Numbered from the stretch's first letter, positions 29,501-38,462 are shown. The stretch is DNA of 64,000 nucleotides from an uncultured Pontibacter sp. (GCF_947495565.1 NZ_CANLZM010000003.1:124001-188000), one strand, 5' to 3'. Numbers and translations: made by a program. Notes: a model not told the origin generated them from the sequence alone.

Positions 29501-29642
29501 TGTGCTGGCTGAAGGTGCTGGCAAGGCAGGAGAACATCATAGCTATCAGTTTGAGAGAGGTAAACTGGCGGCAGGTGTATATATTGCCAGACTAACAACT
29601 GACAAAGAGGTGACCTTTACCCGTATTGTGGTAAACAGATAA
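26505..29642 (+). CDS. Secreted M36 (fungalysin-type) metallopeptidase with PA, PKD and T9SS domains
   Basis: A 1045-residue extracellular protease. Order: signal peptide (to about 27), FTP propeptide (about 35-130, containing GVRHLYIKQLHQGIEVHGSV), catalytic M36 domain interrupted by a PA insert (about 465-570, ACGALANANEV...AVIYRGSCGFAVKVENAQAA-like), zinc motif HEYGH near residue 600 in GIIVHEYGHGISNRLTGG, third ligand Glu in MGEGWSDWFGL, a PKD-like domain (about 815-895, NYSWSPAAGLSDANITNPVF), and a T9SS sorting domain at the end (PNPVDAKTDIDFTL ... IARLTTDKEVTFTRIVV). It is monocistronic with a strong terminator. Confidence 0.94.
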   Translation: MGKNLRAYTRLAIVVAMLFGSTVSYGQGAGKAEKKQIPQVALDHIKKNKQKMQVTDQDIAELELSSETRSKKSGVRHLYIKQLHQGIEVHGSVTNISITKEDKVITMGNRFHKEVGKKVKSNKANLDAAGAVAAAASYLNVTLKEPLKVQEKSSEPNKAVTFSKGGISLEPITAKLVYQPMEDGSLKLAWEVAIYMLDAQNYWLLRLDANSGEVLDKDNLVTHCNFENDGAGGSVLHENHSHEPAAPFAPETVVAATLLTANYYNVYPMPAESPSHGGRVQVSNAAADAVASPSGWHKVGANAYTTTRGNNVFAYEDPNNTGYVGAAQEVYGYSPEGGSELVFDFPVDFTKEPVTYRDAAIANLFYWNNLTHDVWYQYGFDEESGNFQADNFGRGGTAGDHVMAEAQDSRNIVATRNNANFSTTPEGQRPRMQMYLWSGLPDQDMFRISSPASMAGSYAAVQASFSIQLTSTPLTGKLVLVNDGSAAPAEGCGALANANEVAGNIAVIYRGSCGFAVKVENAQAAGAIAVIVINNVPGPPSTMGGVPAVPITIPAVMVSNETGANIRTQLDNNQEVSVVLKDDGSGPEIDGDFDNGIIVHEYGHGISNRLTGGRLVVNCLGNAEQMGEGWSDWFGLMMTMKPGDTGEKRRGIGTYANHQPTTGQGIRPAPYSTDFSVNGYTYAATNNTAISQPHGIGFVWSTMLWDMTWAMIDQYGYDEDIYNGTGGNNIAMQLVIDGLKLQSCRPGFIDGRDAILLADQLNYGGANQELLWKVFAKRGLGFSASQGTNTSRLDQVEAFDVPPLYACSKPEIKVTPTSNVYTGAAPTTIFLGYGPQSVMLEASGSVNYSWSPAAGLSDANITNPVFTPTAAGTYTLTVTGTDNVGCTKSNTVTIEVIDVRCGNSKKDKVLVCKDGVAVCVSPNAVPALITSAKGKLGDCGLVATSSSAAVTLDNLGKDGKLALRAVPNPVDAKTDIDFTLTDDANYRLDIVDMRGKSVAVLAEGAGKAGEHHSYQFERGKLAAGVYIARLTTDKEVTFTRIVVNR

Positions 29643-29660
29643 CACAACTGTTTAGCAACA

Positions 29661-29696
29661 AGAAAGGGCCGGCAGAGTATTCTGCCGGCCCTTTCT
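29661..29696. terminator. Bidirectional terminator
   Basis: A perfect 16-bp stem (29661-29676 with 29681-29696, core AAAGGGCCGGCAGA) and a 4-nt loop between the convergent M36 and cfa genes. The cfa stop codon follows two bases later. Confidence 0.9.
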
Positions 29697-29697
29697 A

Positions 29698-30819
29698 TTA
29701 TCGAACTGCTTCATATCCGCCTATAACTCCTTTTTTAGAGAGTACCAGTTGCCAAAGGTGGTTATTACGGGCTCGGAACGAGCCGGCGCTGGAGAGCAGG
29801 TAGTACTTCCACATGCGGTAAAAACGCTTACCATACTCATCCTGCAGCTGCTCCCAGTTATTGTCGAAGTTGCTGAACCAGGCCATAAGAGTAGGGTCAT
29901 AATAAGGGCCGAAGTTGTGCCAGTCCTCCACCATAAAAACGTGCTCCATGGCAGTGCCCAATTGTTTGATGGAAGGTATAAGACAGTTCGGGAAAATATA
30001 AGTGTCAGTAAAAGGGTCTGCTGATACTTTTGAGAAGTTGTGGCCTATGGTGTGCAGCAGAAAAAGGCCTTCGTCTTTAAGGCAGTGGGCGGCGGTTTTC
30101 ATAAAAGTTCTGTGGTTCCGATAGCCGACATGCTCCACCATACCCACCGAAACCACATGATCAAAAGTTTCATTCACCTCACGGTAATCCTGCAGTCTTA
30201 TCTCTACAGGCAAGCCCTGGCAAAGTTGCCGGGCTAGCAAAGCCTGCTCCTTTGAAACAGTTACCCCCACTACTTCAGCGCCATACTTTGCTGCGGCGTA
30301 ACCTGCAAAGCTGCCCCAGCCGCACCCGATATCCAATACCCGCTGGCCCGGCTGTATCCGCAGTTTCCGGCAGATAAGGTCTAACTTGTTTTCCTGCGCC
30401 TGGTCCAGGTTTTCTGCACCGCGCCAGTAGCCGCAACTATAGGTCATGCGCTTGTCGAGCATCAGCTGGTAAAGCTTGTTTCCGATGTCGTAGTGGCGCT
30501 GTGAGTTACGGGCGGCATTGCCTTTGCCCTGCATGTTCAGGAGTTTGGCCAGCAGCACCTGCAGCACTGATCTCCACCCAAGTTTGGCTTGTTTATATAA
30601 ATCTGCTCGCAGAACCCTGAATACAAACCCATCTATACTTTCACAGTCCCACCAGCCGTCCATGTAAGACTCGCCAAGCCCCAGAGTTCCTTCGGTGAGT
30701 ATGCGTTTATAAAACCTGCTGTCGTGCACCTGCAGGTCCCATGGGGCAGACCTGTTTATTTTAACGTCTGCTATGGCTAATGCTTCTGCAACCTGCTGCC
30801 GTAAGTTTTGAGAACTCAT
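29698..30819 (-). CDS. cfa: Cyclopropane-fatty-acyl-phospholipid synthase
   Basis: A 373-residue SAM-dependent enzyme that adds a methylene bridge to unsaturated acyl chains of membrane phospholipids. The SAM site is VLDIGCGWGSFAGYAAAKYG, and the family features GESYMDGWWDCE, YDIGNKLYQLMLDKRMTYSC and HCLKDEGLFLLHTIG are present. Length is normal. Expression commonly rises in stationary phase. Monocistronic; the 413-bp gap upstream (30820-31232) holds no gene or clear structure. Confidence 0.93.
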   Translation of the reverse strand: MSSQNLRQQVAEALAIADVKINRSAPWDLQVHDSRFYKRILTEGTLGLGESYMDGWWDCESIDGFVFRVLRADLYKQAKLGWRSVLQVLLAKLLNMQGKGNAARNSQRHYDIGNKLYQLMLDKRMTYSCGYWRGAENLDQAQENKLDLICRKLRIQPGQRVLDIGCGWGSFAGYAAAKYGAEVVGVTVSKEQALLARQLCQGLPVEIRLQDYREVNETFDHVVSVGMVEHVGYRNHRTFMKTAAHCLKDEGLFLLHTIGHNFSKVSADPFTDTYIFPNCLIPSIKQLGTAMEHVFMVEDWHNFGPYYDPTLMAWFSNFDNNWEQLQDEYGKRFYRMWKYYLLSSAGSFRARNNHLWQLVLSKKGVIGGYEAVR

Positions 30820-31232
30820 TGTTCAGAGGGTTAAGTATGCCGAATTGTATTATGTGTATTTATAGTTGTTTTATACTAGAACGCGAGCAGCAGATAATTG
30901 TTAAAAACTTGGGTGAATACGTAGCCAGGCAGAATGGTGAATTTTTAAGGATCCTGATGTTTTGTTTTTTATGGGTTTTGTCTTATGGGAGCCTATATTG
31001 TAAACGTTGAAAGTATGATTTTATACTTTAGTTAAACTGATCTTAAAGAACTTCTGCTCACTAAGACGTACTTTTAGAGGAGTGGCATCAAAACTCCATC
31101 CCTGCCCCTGCGGAAGGAGAGTTCCTGCTTGATTGGAGCACCCTATTTAATGATGGACTTAAAAGGAGGTGAACCTGAAAGAAGTAAGCTATTGCGGCTG
31201 CGCTTTAATTAAAGTATAGCTGAGCAGAACTG

Positions 31233-32585
31233 CTAGAAGTATAGCTTGAATACTGTGCCTACACCTTCCTTGCTCTCCACCTGAATGCTGCCTTTATGCA
31301 GCAGCATGATGTGTTTGGCCAAGCTTAATCCTATACCGGAGCCATCTTTATGCGAGGTGAAAAATGGTATAAATATACTTTCCTGCAGTTCTTCGGGTAT
31401 GCCGATGCCGTTATCCTGCACCTCTAGTAATGTTTTACCGTTTTCGTGGCCGGCGGTAAGCGTTACTTTAGCATCAGGGCGGCCTGAAACAGCACGCTTG
31501 GCATTCAGGATTAGGTTAATAAGTACCTGCTCCAGTAAGTTTACATCGCCGTAGAGGGTGAGGCTTGGCGGTGTTACCTGGCAGTGTAGCTGCACGCCCT
31601 GCTCCTCCAGCTGCGGGCGCATCAGGCCGTTTATACTTTTAAAAAGCTCCTGCACATAAACCGTGGTCAGCATCAGCTCCTGCGATTTGTTCAGGTTGCG
31701 GTAAAAGTGGGCAAAGCGTAATAATCCTTCACTCCGCTTTTTTATAATAGAGATACCTTCTTCCGTGTCCTGCAGCAGCTCCGGGTCAATGTAGCTTTCC
31801 TGTTCATACTTCTCCCGCTCTTGGTGCAGGTGGCGGCCCAGTGTGTCGGCCAAAGAGGCGATAGGAGCCACGGAGTTCATAATTTCATGCGTCATCACGC
31901 GCAGCAGCTTTTGCCAGGCCTCTGTCTCGGTGGCATCTACAGTGGCACTCACGTTTTTAAAGGCAATCAGCAGCAGTTGGCGACGCTGTAGGGTAAAGGC
32001 AGTAGCAGAAACAAGCAGCTGCGAGGTGCCTTCCTGCAACTTTAGCTTAAGCAGGTGGTTATCGCCGGCCTTTATACTTTGCAAAGTTTTGTGCAGGAGC
32101 GGGTAGCGAGGCGCTAAACCGTTTATGCTTTTAAGGTAGGGCAGGTGCAGTATTTTCTTGAAGGCATCGTTTACCCACTCCACTTCCCCGGTTTCCTCCT
32201 CCACAGCTATTATACCTGTATCAATCATCTGCAGGATGGTCTGCATATACTGGAACTGCGCCTCCTGCTCCATGTGGAGTTGCTTATAGGTATTGTTGAT
32301 CAGGTTGAAGGCGTAATGCAGCTGCCGCAGTGAGCTGTTGGTGGTGTGCTCGTTAAACCGTTGCGAAAAGTCCCGCTGTTTAACGGCCTCCAGAAAACGG
32401 GCTAATTCGTTGTTGCTACGGGTTACATACTTGGCCATTTCCCACAGCTGCGCCAGCATTACAAGTATACCCGACCCAACCTGCAGCCACGTAAACCGCA
32501 CCAGGTAATGCACAGTGAGGTACATCATGCCCAGCAAAAGTATAAACCGGAGCAGTAGCCCAAACTCAAGGCGCCTAAATATCAT
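31233..32585 (-). CDS. Sensor histidine kinase, NtrY-like
   Basis: A 450-residue kinase: two membrane helices at the N-terminus (about 10-50) with almost no periplasmic loop, so it probably senses a membrane or cytoplasmic cue. A PAS domain follows (about 105-215, containing IDTGIIAVEEETGEVEWVN), then the H-box VMTHEIMNSVAPIASLADTL (phospho-accepting His near 231), N-box LEQVLINLILNAKRA, and G-boxes DNGIGIPEE and GSGIGLSLAKH. It overlaps the end of the response regulator gene by 11 bp, so the pair is translationally coupled. Its target is probably the divergent permease gene at 34258. Confidence 0.92.
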   Translation of the reverse strand: MIFRRLEFGLLLRFILLLGMMYLTVHYLVRFTWLQVGSGILVMLAQLWEMAKYVTRSNNELARFLEAVKQRDFSQRFNEHTTNSSLRQLHYAFNLINNTYKQLHMEQEAQFQYMQTILQMIDTGIIAVEEETGEVEWVNDAFKKILHLPYLKSINGLAPRYPLLHKTLQSIKAGDNHLLKLKLQEGTSQLLVSATAFTLQRRQLLLIAFKNVSATVDATETEAWQKLLRVMTHEIMNSVAPIASLADTLGRHLHQEREKYEQESYIDPELLQDTEEGISIIKKRSEGLLRFAHFYRNLNKSQELMLTTVYVQELFKSINGLMRPQLEEQGVQLHCQVTPPSLTLYGDVNLLEQVLINLILNAKRAVSGRPDAKVTLTAGHENGKTLLEVQDNGIGIPEELQESIFIPFFTSHKDGSGIGLSLAKHIMLLHKGSIQVESKEGVGTVFKLYF

Positions 32586-33951
32586 GCTTGTTCAGTCGGC
32601 GGTAAAGGGCGGTGCGGGTAAGGCCGAGTTCCTTAGCGGTTCGGGAGATATTGCCTTTATTCTTTTCCAGCGCCCGGATAATGGTTTCGCGCTCAATCTC
32701 GCTTAGCGGCACTGGCGTATCGGGAATGTAGGCTGCGGCTGGTGCTGCAGGCACCGTCTCCATAGGCGAGAAACTGAAGTCCTGCGGTTGTAGCACACTG
32801 CTTTCGGCAAGTATAATGGCACGCTCCACGGCATGCTGCAGCTCGCGCACGTTGCCTGGCCAGCTGTGCTGCCGTAGCTTCTGCAGGGTTTCGGGTGCAA
32901 AATCGGGAGTGGCCTTGTGATTTTTCCGGGCATAGATGGCAGCAAAGTGCCGTGCCAGCAACTCCACATCGCCATGGCGCTGGCGCAGCGGCGGAAGCGT
33001 AACCTCAACAGTGTTGATGCGGTAAATCAGGTCTTTCCGAAACTGGTTGCGGGCCGCCAGCTCATAAATAGGCTCGTTGGTGGCCGATATCAAACGAATG
33101 TCTACAGGTGTGGGGGTGTTTGAGCCAAGCGGAGTTACCTGCCGGTTCTGGAGCACCGTAAGCAATTTGGCTTGCATAGCCGGCGAAATATTGCCTATCT
33201 CATCTAAGAAAAGCGTGCCGCCGCTGGCTGCCTCAAACCGTCCGGGGCGGTCTTCGCGGGCATCGGTAAAGGCACCCTTTTTATAGCCAAACAACTCGCT
33301 CTCGAACAAAGAGCCCGTAAGTGCCCCCATGTCTACGCTTACAAAAGGTTTGCTGGCCCTAAACGACTTCTCGTGCAGGGCTTTTGCCACCAGTTCTTTA
33401 CCGGTGCCGTTTTCGCCAAGTATAAGTACGTTGGCCTCGGTGGGCGCAATTTTCTCTATCTTGTAAAGTATCTCTTTTATCGCCTCACTCTCGCCAAGTA
33501 TAGTAGTGCTGGTATTTTTTGGGATAGCTGCCGCAGCTGTGCCTCCTTTCGCTTTTTGTCGCCGCTTCTCCAGTGTTTGGTGCAGCGTTTCCACTAATTT
33601 GTCGTTGTGCCATGGCTTTACAATAAAATCAGCTGCGCCTTCTTTCAGAGACTTTACGGCAAGTTCTACATCGCCATAGGCGGTAATAAGTATAACCGAG
33701 GCATCTTTATCCTTCTCCAGTATCTGCCGCAGCCAGAAAAGCCCTTCATTGCCTGTGTTCAGGGCGCTTTTAAAATTCATGTCCAGAAAAATAACATCAA
33801 ACTTCTGGCGCTCCAGCAGGCCGGGCAGCAGGTCAGGGTTCTTTTCGGTTACAACTTCTTTTACTTCCGTTTTGAGCAGCATCTTCAGGGCGAACAGCAC
33901 GTCCGTCTCATCATCTACCACCAGCACGCGGGCATTTTTTACAGTGGCCAT
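32575..33951 (-). CDS. Sigma-54-dependent response regulator, NtrC family
   Basis: A 458-residue regulator: receiver domain with phospho-acceptor Asp57 (FDVIFLDMNF) and conserved VVDDETD, AAA+ domain with Walker A GENGTGKELVAKALH (near 179) and Walker B GGTLFLDEIG, and a C-terminal Fis-type HTH (NISRTAKELGLTRTALYRRL). The sigma-54 contact loop reads GAFTDA rather than the usual GAFTGA; the variant occurs in related Bacteroidota regulators, so activity is plausible but the change deserves note. It is encoded first in the operon, ahead of its kinase, and divergent from the permease gene at 34258. Confidence 0.93.
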   Translation of the reverse strand: MATVKNARVLVVDDETDVLFALKMLLKTEVKEVVTEKNPDLLPGLLERQKFDVIFLDMNFKSALNTGNEGLFWLRQILEKDKDASVILITAYGDVELAVKSLKEGAADFIVKPWHNDKLVETLHQTLEKRRQKAKGGTAAAAIPKNTSTTILGESEAIKEILYKIEKIAPTEANVLILGENGTGKELVAKALHEKSFRASKPFVSVDMGALTGSLFESELFGYKKGAFTDAREDRPGRFEAASGGTLFLDEIGNISPAMQAKLLTVLQNRQVTPLGSNTPTPVDIRLISATNEPIYELAARNQFRKDLIYRINTVEVTLPPLRQRHGDVELLARHFAAIYARKNHKATPDFAPETLQKLRQHSWPGNVRELQHAVERAIILAESSVLQPQDFSFSPMETVPAAPAAAYIPDTPVPLSEIERETIIRALEKNKGNISRTAKELGLTRTALYRRLNKHDI

Positions 33952-34257
33952 AGTACAGCAAAATCTGTTTAAAGAACCGAATATAACAATTTCTTGTGAT
34001 AAAATTAAAAATAGAAGAAACGGTATGTTGTAGTGAAGTATAACCTGTGTTTATACCTGTAGCGGAAGCGCACAGGTGTGGCGCAGGCAAGTGTATCGAA
34101 AACGTACACATCTAGGCTGTGTGCTGTTTGCAATTATCTGTTTTATAGGATTTTATGTTTTTGGCATCTTAATTTCTTGCAGCCTTGAGGTACATCAGAG
34201 GAAAACATTAAAAATTTTTCGCAGCTATACTTTTACATCGCTACAAAGCCTACAACT
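33952..34257 (+). promoter_or_regulatory. Divergent regulatory region of the two-component pair and the permease
   Basis: 306 bp between the divergent regulator and permease genes, with no coding frame of note. I looked for a -24/-12 sigma-54 promoter facing the permease. TTGGCAT near 34160 followed by TTGCA is the best pairing, but its spacing is four bases too long, so I do not call it. Confidence 0.4.
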
Positions 34258-36624
34258 ATGATTAAGAACTATTTTAAAATGGCCTACCGCAACCTGATGC
34301 GGCACAAGGTCTTCTCGCTCATCAACATATCAGGCCTGGCACTGGGCATGACCTGCAGCATTCTTATCCTGCTGTGGGTGCAGGACGAGCTGAGTGTCAA
34401 CCGTTTTCATGCAGACGTTGACAACCTGTACCGAGTGATGGAAGTGCAGAGTTACCCGGGTGCTGATGACCTGACAGTGGATGCTACGCCGGGTCCTTTG
34501 GCCGAGGCGCTGGAACGGGATGTGCCGGAGGTGGTTCATGCCGTTCGCTCCACTACCTGGGACTGGAAACAGCTTTTCGCCTATAACGACAAAGTACTGA
34601 AGGTAAACGGAAGGTATACTGACCCGGAGTTCTTTGAGGTATTCACATTCCCGCTTTTACATGGCGATACTAAAAATGTGCTGGCTGAACCTAATTCTGT
34701 GGTGATCTCAGAAACAGTGGCGAACCAGTTTTTCAACTCTCCCGAGGAGGCAATGGGTAAGCTGTTCAAGGTTAATAACACCAAAAGCTACAAGGTAACT
34801 GGCGTGATGCAGGATGTGCCGAAGAACTCCACTATGCAGTTCGATTATGTGATGCCGGTGGGTGACTGGATCAACAATCCCGGAGGTGAATGGCTAAAGG
34901 AGTGGGGAAATAACGCCTTGCGCACCTTCCTGCAGCTGCAGCCAGGCACCGATATTGCCGCCTTCAACGAGAAGGTAAAGCCAATGATACAGAAGTATCA
35001 CCCGGGCTCGAACACTGAAGTATTTGTGCAGCCTGTTAGCGAGATGTATTTGTTTGGCGATTTTACGGGAAGCAAAGCCACGGGCGGAAACGTAGAGAAC
35101 GTGCGCCTCTTCGCGGTGGTAGCTGTGTTCATCCTGATCATTGCCTGCATCAACTTTATGAACCTGGCCACTGCCCGCTCGGCCAAACGCGCCAAAGAGG
35201 TGGGGGTGCGCAAAGCCATCGGGGCCAACAAATCAGCCCTTATCCAACAGTTTATGGTGGAATCGGTGCTGGTGGCATTCCTAGCGCTGTTCATTGCGGT
35301 AAACCTGATTGGCATCCTGCTGCCGCACTTCAACGACTTAACCGGGAAGTTTATAGAGCTCAACCTCTCTGATCCGTCGCTGCTCCTGATGCTGTTGGGG
35401 GTGGCTATACTTACAGGGGTTGTCTCTGGTAGCTACCCAGCCTTTTTCCTGTCCTCTTTCAATCCGGCGGTGGTGCTGAAAGGCACAGCAAAACTCAGCA
35501 AGAGCGTATCGGTGTTCCGTAAAGGCTTGGTGGTATTCCAGTTTATACTTTCTGCCTTGCTGATCATTAGTACCCTGGTGGTATACCTGCAACTGCACTT
35601 CATCCGCACAAAGAACATCGGCCTGAACAGAGAAAACGTGGTGCTGCTGCCACTGGAGGGAGAGCTCCTTGACCGTTACGATGTGATGAAGGAAGAGATG
35701 TTGAAGGTGCCGGGAGTAACAGGTCTTACGGCTGCCAACCAGAACCCGCTGATGGTCGGTAACTCTACGGGAGACATAGCGTGGGAGGGGAAGGACCCCA
35801 ATGCGGACATTCTGTTTAGCATCCTGAAAGTAGACTATGATTTCCTGGAGACCATGGGAGTGCAGATGAAAGAGGGCAGAAGCTTCTCGAAAGAGTTTGG
35901 CGCAGAAGAATCCAAAGTGATCATCAATGAGGAAGCTGCCCGGTTAATGCAGATGAAGGAGCCTGTAGGGCAGTGGCTTGGCCGTGGAGATGAACGCGCT
36001 GCAATTATCGGTGTGGTGAAAGACTTCAAAACCACCTCTATGCACGAGACGATGAAGCCGTTGGTGATGATGCTGGACATGAATGACGCCAATACGGTAT
36101 TTGTCCGCGTTACTTCCGGGCAAACAGCAGAGGTATTGTCTGCCATGGAAGGCATTGTGAAAAAGCACAACCCAGCCTTTCCGTTCGAATATCACTTCCT
36201 GGATGAGGACTTTGAGCGGATGTATAAAACAGAAGCCATTATGGGCCAGCTGACGAAGTACTTCGCGGGTATAGCCATCTTTATCTCCTGCCTTGGCTTG
36301 TTTGGTTTGGCCCTGTTCACGGCGGAGCAGCGCACCAAGGAGATCGGTATCCGCAAAGTGCTGGGCGCCTCCGTCTCCAGCATCGTGTACATGCTAAGCA
36401 AGAACTTCCTGAAACTGGTGCTGATCGCTAACCTGATCGCACTGCCGCTGGGTTGGTACTTTATGAGCGGCTGGCTGAACAACTATGCCGACCGGATGGA
36501 GCTGAGTTGGTGGATCTTTACCTTCGCTTTCATCTCAACCTTCCTTATTGCCATGCTTACCCTGAGCTTCCATGCCATTAAAACTGCCGTGGCCAACCCC
36601 GTAACATCGTTACGCTCTGAATAA
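34258..36624 (+). CDS. ABC transporter permease, MacB/FtsX type
   Basis: A 788-residue permease with the usual two MacB-type periplasmic core domains and FtsX regions: MAYRNLMRHKVFSLINISG with the first membrane helix (about 20-42), a large periplasmic domain to about 280, three or more helices (about 285-450, containing NFMNLATARSAKRAKEVGVR and KAIGANKSALIQQF), a second periplasmic domain, and the final helices with EQRTKEIGIRKVLGASVSSI. No ATP-binding partner is encoded next to it, so the ATPase must be elsewhere. It is divergent from an NtrC/NtrY pair, a common arrangement for these permeases in Bacteroidota and a hint at envelope-stress or antimicrobial export. Confidence 0.92.
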   Translation: MIKNYFKMAYRNLMRHKVFSLINISGLALGMTCSILILLWVQDELSVNRFHADVDNLYRVMEVQSYPGADDLTVDATPGPLAEALERDVPEVVHAVRSTTWDWKQLFAYNDKVLKVNGRYTDPEFFEVFTFPLLHGDTKNVLAEPNSVVISETVANQFFNSPEEAMGKLFKVNNTKSYKVTGVMQDVPKNSTMQFDYVMPVGDWINNPGGEWLKEWGNNALRTFLQLQPGTDIAAFNEKVKPMIQKYHPGSNTEVFVQPVSEMYLFGDFTGSKATGGNVENVRLFAVVAVFILIIACINFMNLATARSAKRAKEVGVRKAIGANKSALIQQFMVESVLVAFLALFIAVNLIGILLPHFNDLTGKFIELNLSDPSLLLMLLGVAILTGVVSGSYPAFFLSSFNPAVVLKGTAKLSKSVSVFRKGLVVFQFILSALLIISTLVVYLQLHFIRTKNIGLNRENVVLLPLEGELLDRYDVMKEEMLKVPGVTGLTAANQNPLMVGNSTGDIAWEGKDPNADILFSILKVDYDFLETMGVQMKEGRSFSKEFGAEESKVIINEEAARLMQMKEPVGQWLGRGDERAAIIGVVKDFKTTSMHETMKPLVMMLDMNDANTVFVRVTSGQTAEVLSAMEGIVKKHNPAFPFEYHFLDEDFERMYKTEAIMGQLTKYFAGIAIFISCLGLFGLALFTAEQRTKEIGIRKVLGASVSSIVYMLSKNFLKLVLIANLIALPLGWYFMSGWLNNYADRMELSWWIFTFAFISTFLIAMLTLSFHAIKTAVANPVTSLRSE

Positions 36625-36675
36625 GAGACATTCTCGGAATTTTGATTATACGAACCATTACTACAAAATAAAACC

Positions 36676-37806
36676 ATGAAAAAATCATTCTCATTACTAC
36701 TTGTGTGGTTAGTGCTGATAGCGCCGGCCTTCGCCCAAAATGTTTACAAGGGCTTCCCTGTTATAAAGGCAACTTCCAGCATGGCAGATTACAAGATTGG
36801 CAAGGAACTGGTAAAAGGGAACTGGAACATTTCGCCACGGCTTTCACCAGATGTGCTGAAAGTGCCGGTGCACAAGGCCAAAGAAAACTTTACCTTCTAC
36901 ACCAACACCGACTCGATCAGCTTTAAAGTACAGGCTGGCAAGTCGTACCGCTTCTACGTAAGCCTGAACGACACAGCTTATGCCCTGACAGAGTTACAGG
37001 GCTACGGCTTTGAGGCGGTTCAGTTTAATAAAGACCAGCGGGTGCCAGCTTATACCTTGATGTATGAGCAGAACCAAAACAACGCTTACCTACAGGAGCT
37101 ACGCAGCAAGTATAACCTGGATGCCATTGTGGCAGGTGCTGCCAATGATACTGAGAAGGCGCTGCGTATGGTAAACTGGGTGCACAAGCAGTGGCAGCAT
37201 AACGGAATGAACGAGCCAAGCCAGCCAGACGCGCTGACCATACTTGCTGAGGCCAAAGAAGGCAAGCAGTTCCGCTGCGTAGAGTATGGCATCGTAACAA
37301 CAGCCGCTTTAAATGCCATTGGCTTGCCAGCCCGCACCATGGGTCTGAAGATGAAGGAAGTGGAAACAATGGAGTTCGGGGCCGGCCACGTGCTGCTAGA
37401 AGTATACTTGCCGGACATGCAGAAGTGGGTAATGCTGGACGGGCAGTACGACGTGATGCCGGTGCTGAATAATGTGCCGCTTAGTGCTGTGGAGTTTCAG
37501 CAGGCCATCGCCAGGAACTACAGCAAACTGGAGATCAGAAGCCTGTCTGGAGCCAACAAAGCGCAGTACGTAAACTGGATATACCCATACCTGTACTACT
37601 TTGATGTGAAGTTTGATAACCGTGAGGGGGTGGCCTTCCAGAGAGAAACCGTGGACGGCAAGAGCTCGCTGATGCTGGTGCCGGTAGGGGCTAAAGTGCC
37701 TGAAGTGTTCCAGCGCAAGTATAAATTGGACAGGTTTAAGTATACCAGCTCGCTCGCAGACCTGTACCAGGCGCCAGTGCTGCCTGCCACCACTGCTTCT
37801 AAGTAA
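36676..37806 (+). CDS. Secreted transglutaminase-like protein with an unnamed N-terminal domain
   Basis: A 376-residue protein: signal peptide (ending AFA-QN), the unnamed domain shared with the protein at 24279 (about 21-117), and a transglutaminase-like cysteine-peptidase domain (about 150-270). The triad is visible: Cys201 in KQFRCVEYGIV, His238 in GAGHVLLEVYL and Asp255 in VMLDGQYD. Such domains cleave or cross-link peptides in the periplasm, and the substrate is unknown. It lies 51 bp after the permease gene on the same strand and may be co-transcribed with it. The strong hairpin at 37830 terminates it. Confidence 0.85.
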   Translation: MKKSFSLLLVWLVLIAPAFAQNVYKGFPVIKATSSMADYKIGKELVKGNWNISPRLSPDVLKVPVHKAKENFTFYTNTDSISFKVQAGKSYRFYVSLNDTAYALTELQGYGFEAVQFNKDQRVPAYTLMYEQNQNNAYLQELRSKYNLDAIVAGAANDTEKALRMVNWVHKQWQHNGMNEPSQPDALTILAEAKEGKQFRCVEYGIVTTAALNAIGLPARTMGLKMKEVETMEFGAGHVLLEVYLPDMQKWVMLDGQYDVMPVLNNVPLSAVEFQQAIARNYSKLEIRSLSGANKAQYVNWIYPYLYYFDVKFDNREGVAFQRETVDGKSSLMLVPVGAKVPEVFQRKYKLDRFKYTSSLADLYQAPVLPATTASK

Positions 37807-37829
37807 CTATAACGTATAAACCTGAAACT

Positions 37830-37874
37830 TTTTGGCTGTTGCCACACGTTAAATAAGCGTGGCAACAGCCAAAA
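37830..37874 (+). terminator. Terminator after the transglutaminase-like gene
   Basis: A 16-bp perfect stem (37830-37845 with 37859-37874, core TTTTGGCTGTTGCCAC) 23 bp after the stop codon. Confidence 0.85.
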
Positions 37875-37890
37875 TGCCACAAACTTTTCT

Positions 37891-37898
37891 TATATTTG
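37891..37898 (+). promoter_or_regulatory. -7 element of the tmRNA promoter
   Basis: TATATTTG matches TAnnTTTG, 50 bp before the mature tmRNA end, which leaves room for a 5' leader removed by processing. No clear TTTG -33 element. Confidence 0.55.
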
Positions 37899-37947
37899 TG
37901 GCATACTTCTTGAAGTGTAAACAATAAGAATTCGTTCTTTAACTTAT

Positions 37948-38314
37948 GGGGATGACCGGAATTGACAGCTTGCGCAGATTGCGTGTAAGCATGCCGGGTG
38001 ATGAACGTGCCACCTGTCAAAAATTCGTTCGAACAATAACTGGCGAATCTAATTACGCCATGGCTGCCTAGTCTAGGTACTAAGCACTAGCCATAGTCTC
38101 GTGCAGGCTTCGTGAATCTGCTTGCACATCAGAGGCTTCGACCCGATTTACTAGTTTGTGTAAAGGTGCGGTGCACAGGCGAAATTAAGCATCTAAGGAG
38201 TGCGCATTAGTTTGGTTTATACTAGCAAGCTCCCGACAATCCGAATGAACCTAAGCATGTAGAAGGCACGACGGTTTCCTTGTCTGGACCAGGGTTCGAA
38301 TCCCTGCATCTCCA
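37948..38314 (+). ncRNA. ssrA: Transfer-messenger RNA (tmRNA)
   Basis: One-piece tmRNA of about 367 nt that rescues stalled ribosomes with SmpB and tags the product for proteolysis. The 5' end GGGGATGACCGGAATTGACA pairs with the 3' end ...CATCTCCA as an acceptor stem (one G-U), and the T-arm GGTTCGAATCC is intact at 38293-38303. The tag frame reads ...TITGESNYAMAA with stop TAG at 38069-38071, so the tag is probably GESNYAMAA, close to other Cytophagales tags. The first tag codon cannot be fixed by eye. CCA is not encoded (ACTA follows). A terminator lies 85 bp on. Confidence 0.97.
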
Positions 38315-38398
38315 CTATTATATTAGCTATGTGCTTGTTTATTAGTTGTTTGCAGTTGTACTGCACAACAAAGTGCATAACATTCTTCCAAGCATAAC

Positions 38399-38428
38399 AA
38401 AAGCCTTATCAATATTGATAAGGCTTTT
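38399..38428 (+). terminator. Terminator of ssrA
   Basis: A perfect 30-nt palindrome with core AAGCCTTATC / GATAAGGCTT, ending in TTTT, 85 bp after the tmRNA 3' end. Confidence 0.9.
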
Positions 38429-38462
38429 GTGTTTCAAGTCAGTTACTGTTGTTCATCTACTT

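Noticed and set aside
34150-34190. Possible sigma-54 promoter (TTGGCAT ... TTGCA) before the permease gene
   Set aside because: 14 bases separate the GG and GC pairs instead of 10; no better pair was found in the interval.
38290-38320. Attachment-site duplication of the tmRNA 3' end
   Set aside because: I looked for a second copy of the T-arm/acceptor sequence within the window and found none; no integrase gene is present.
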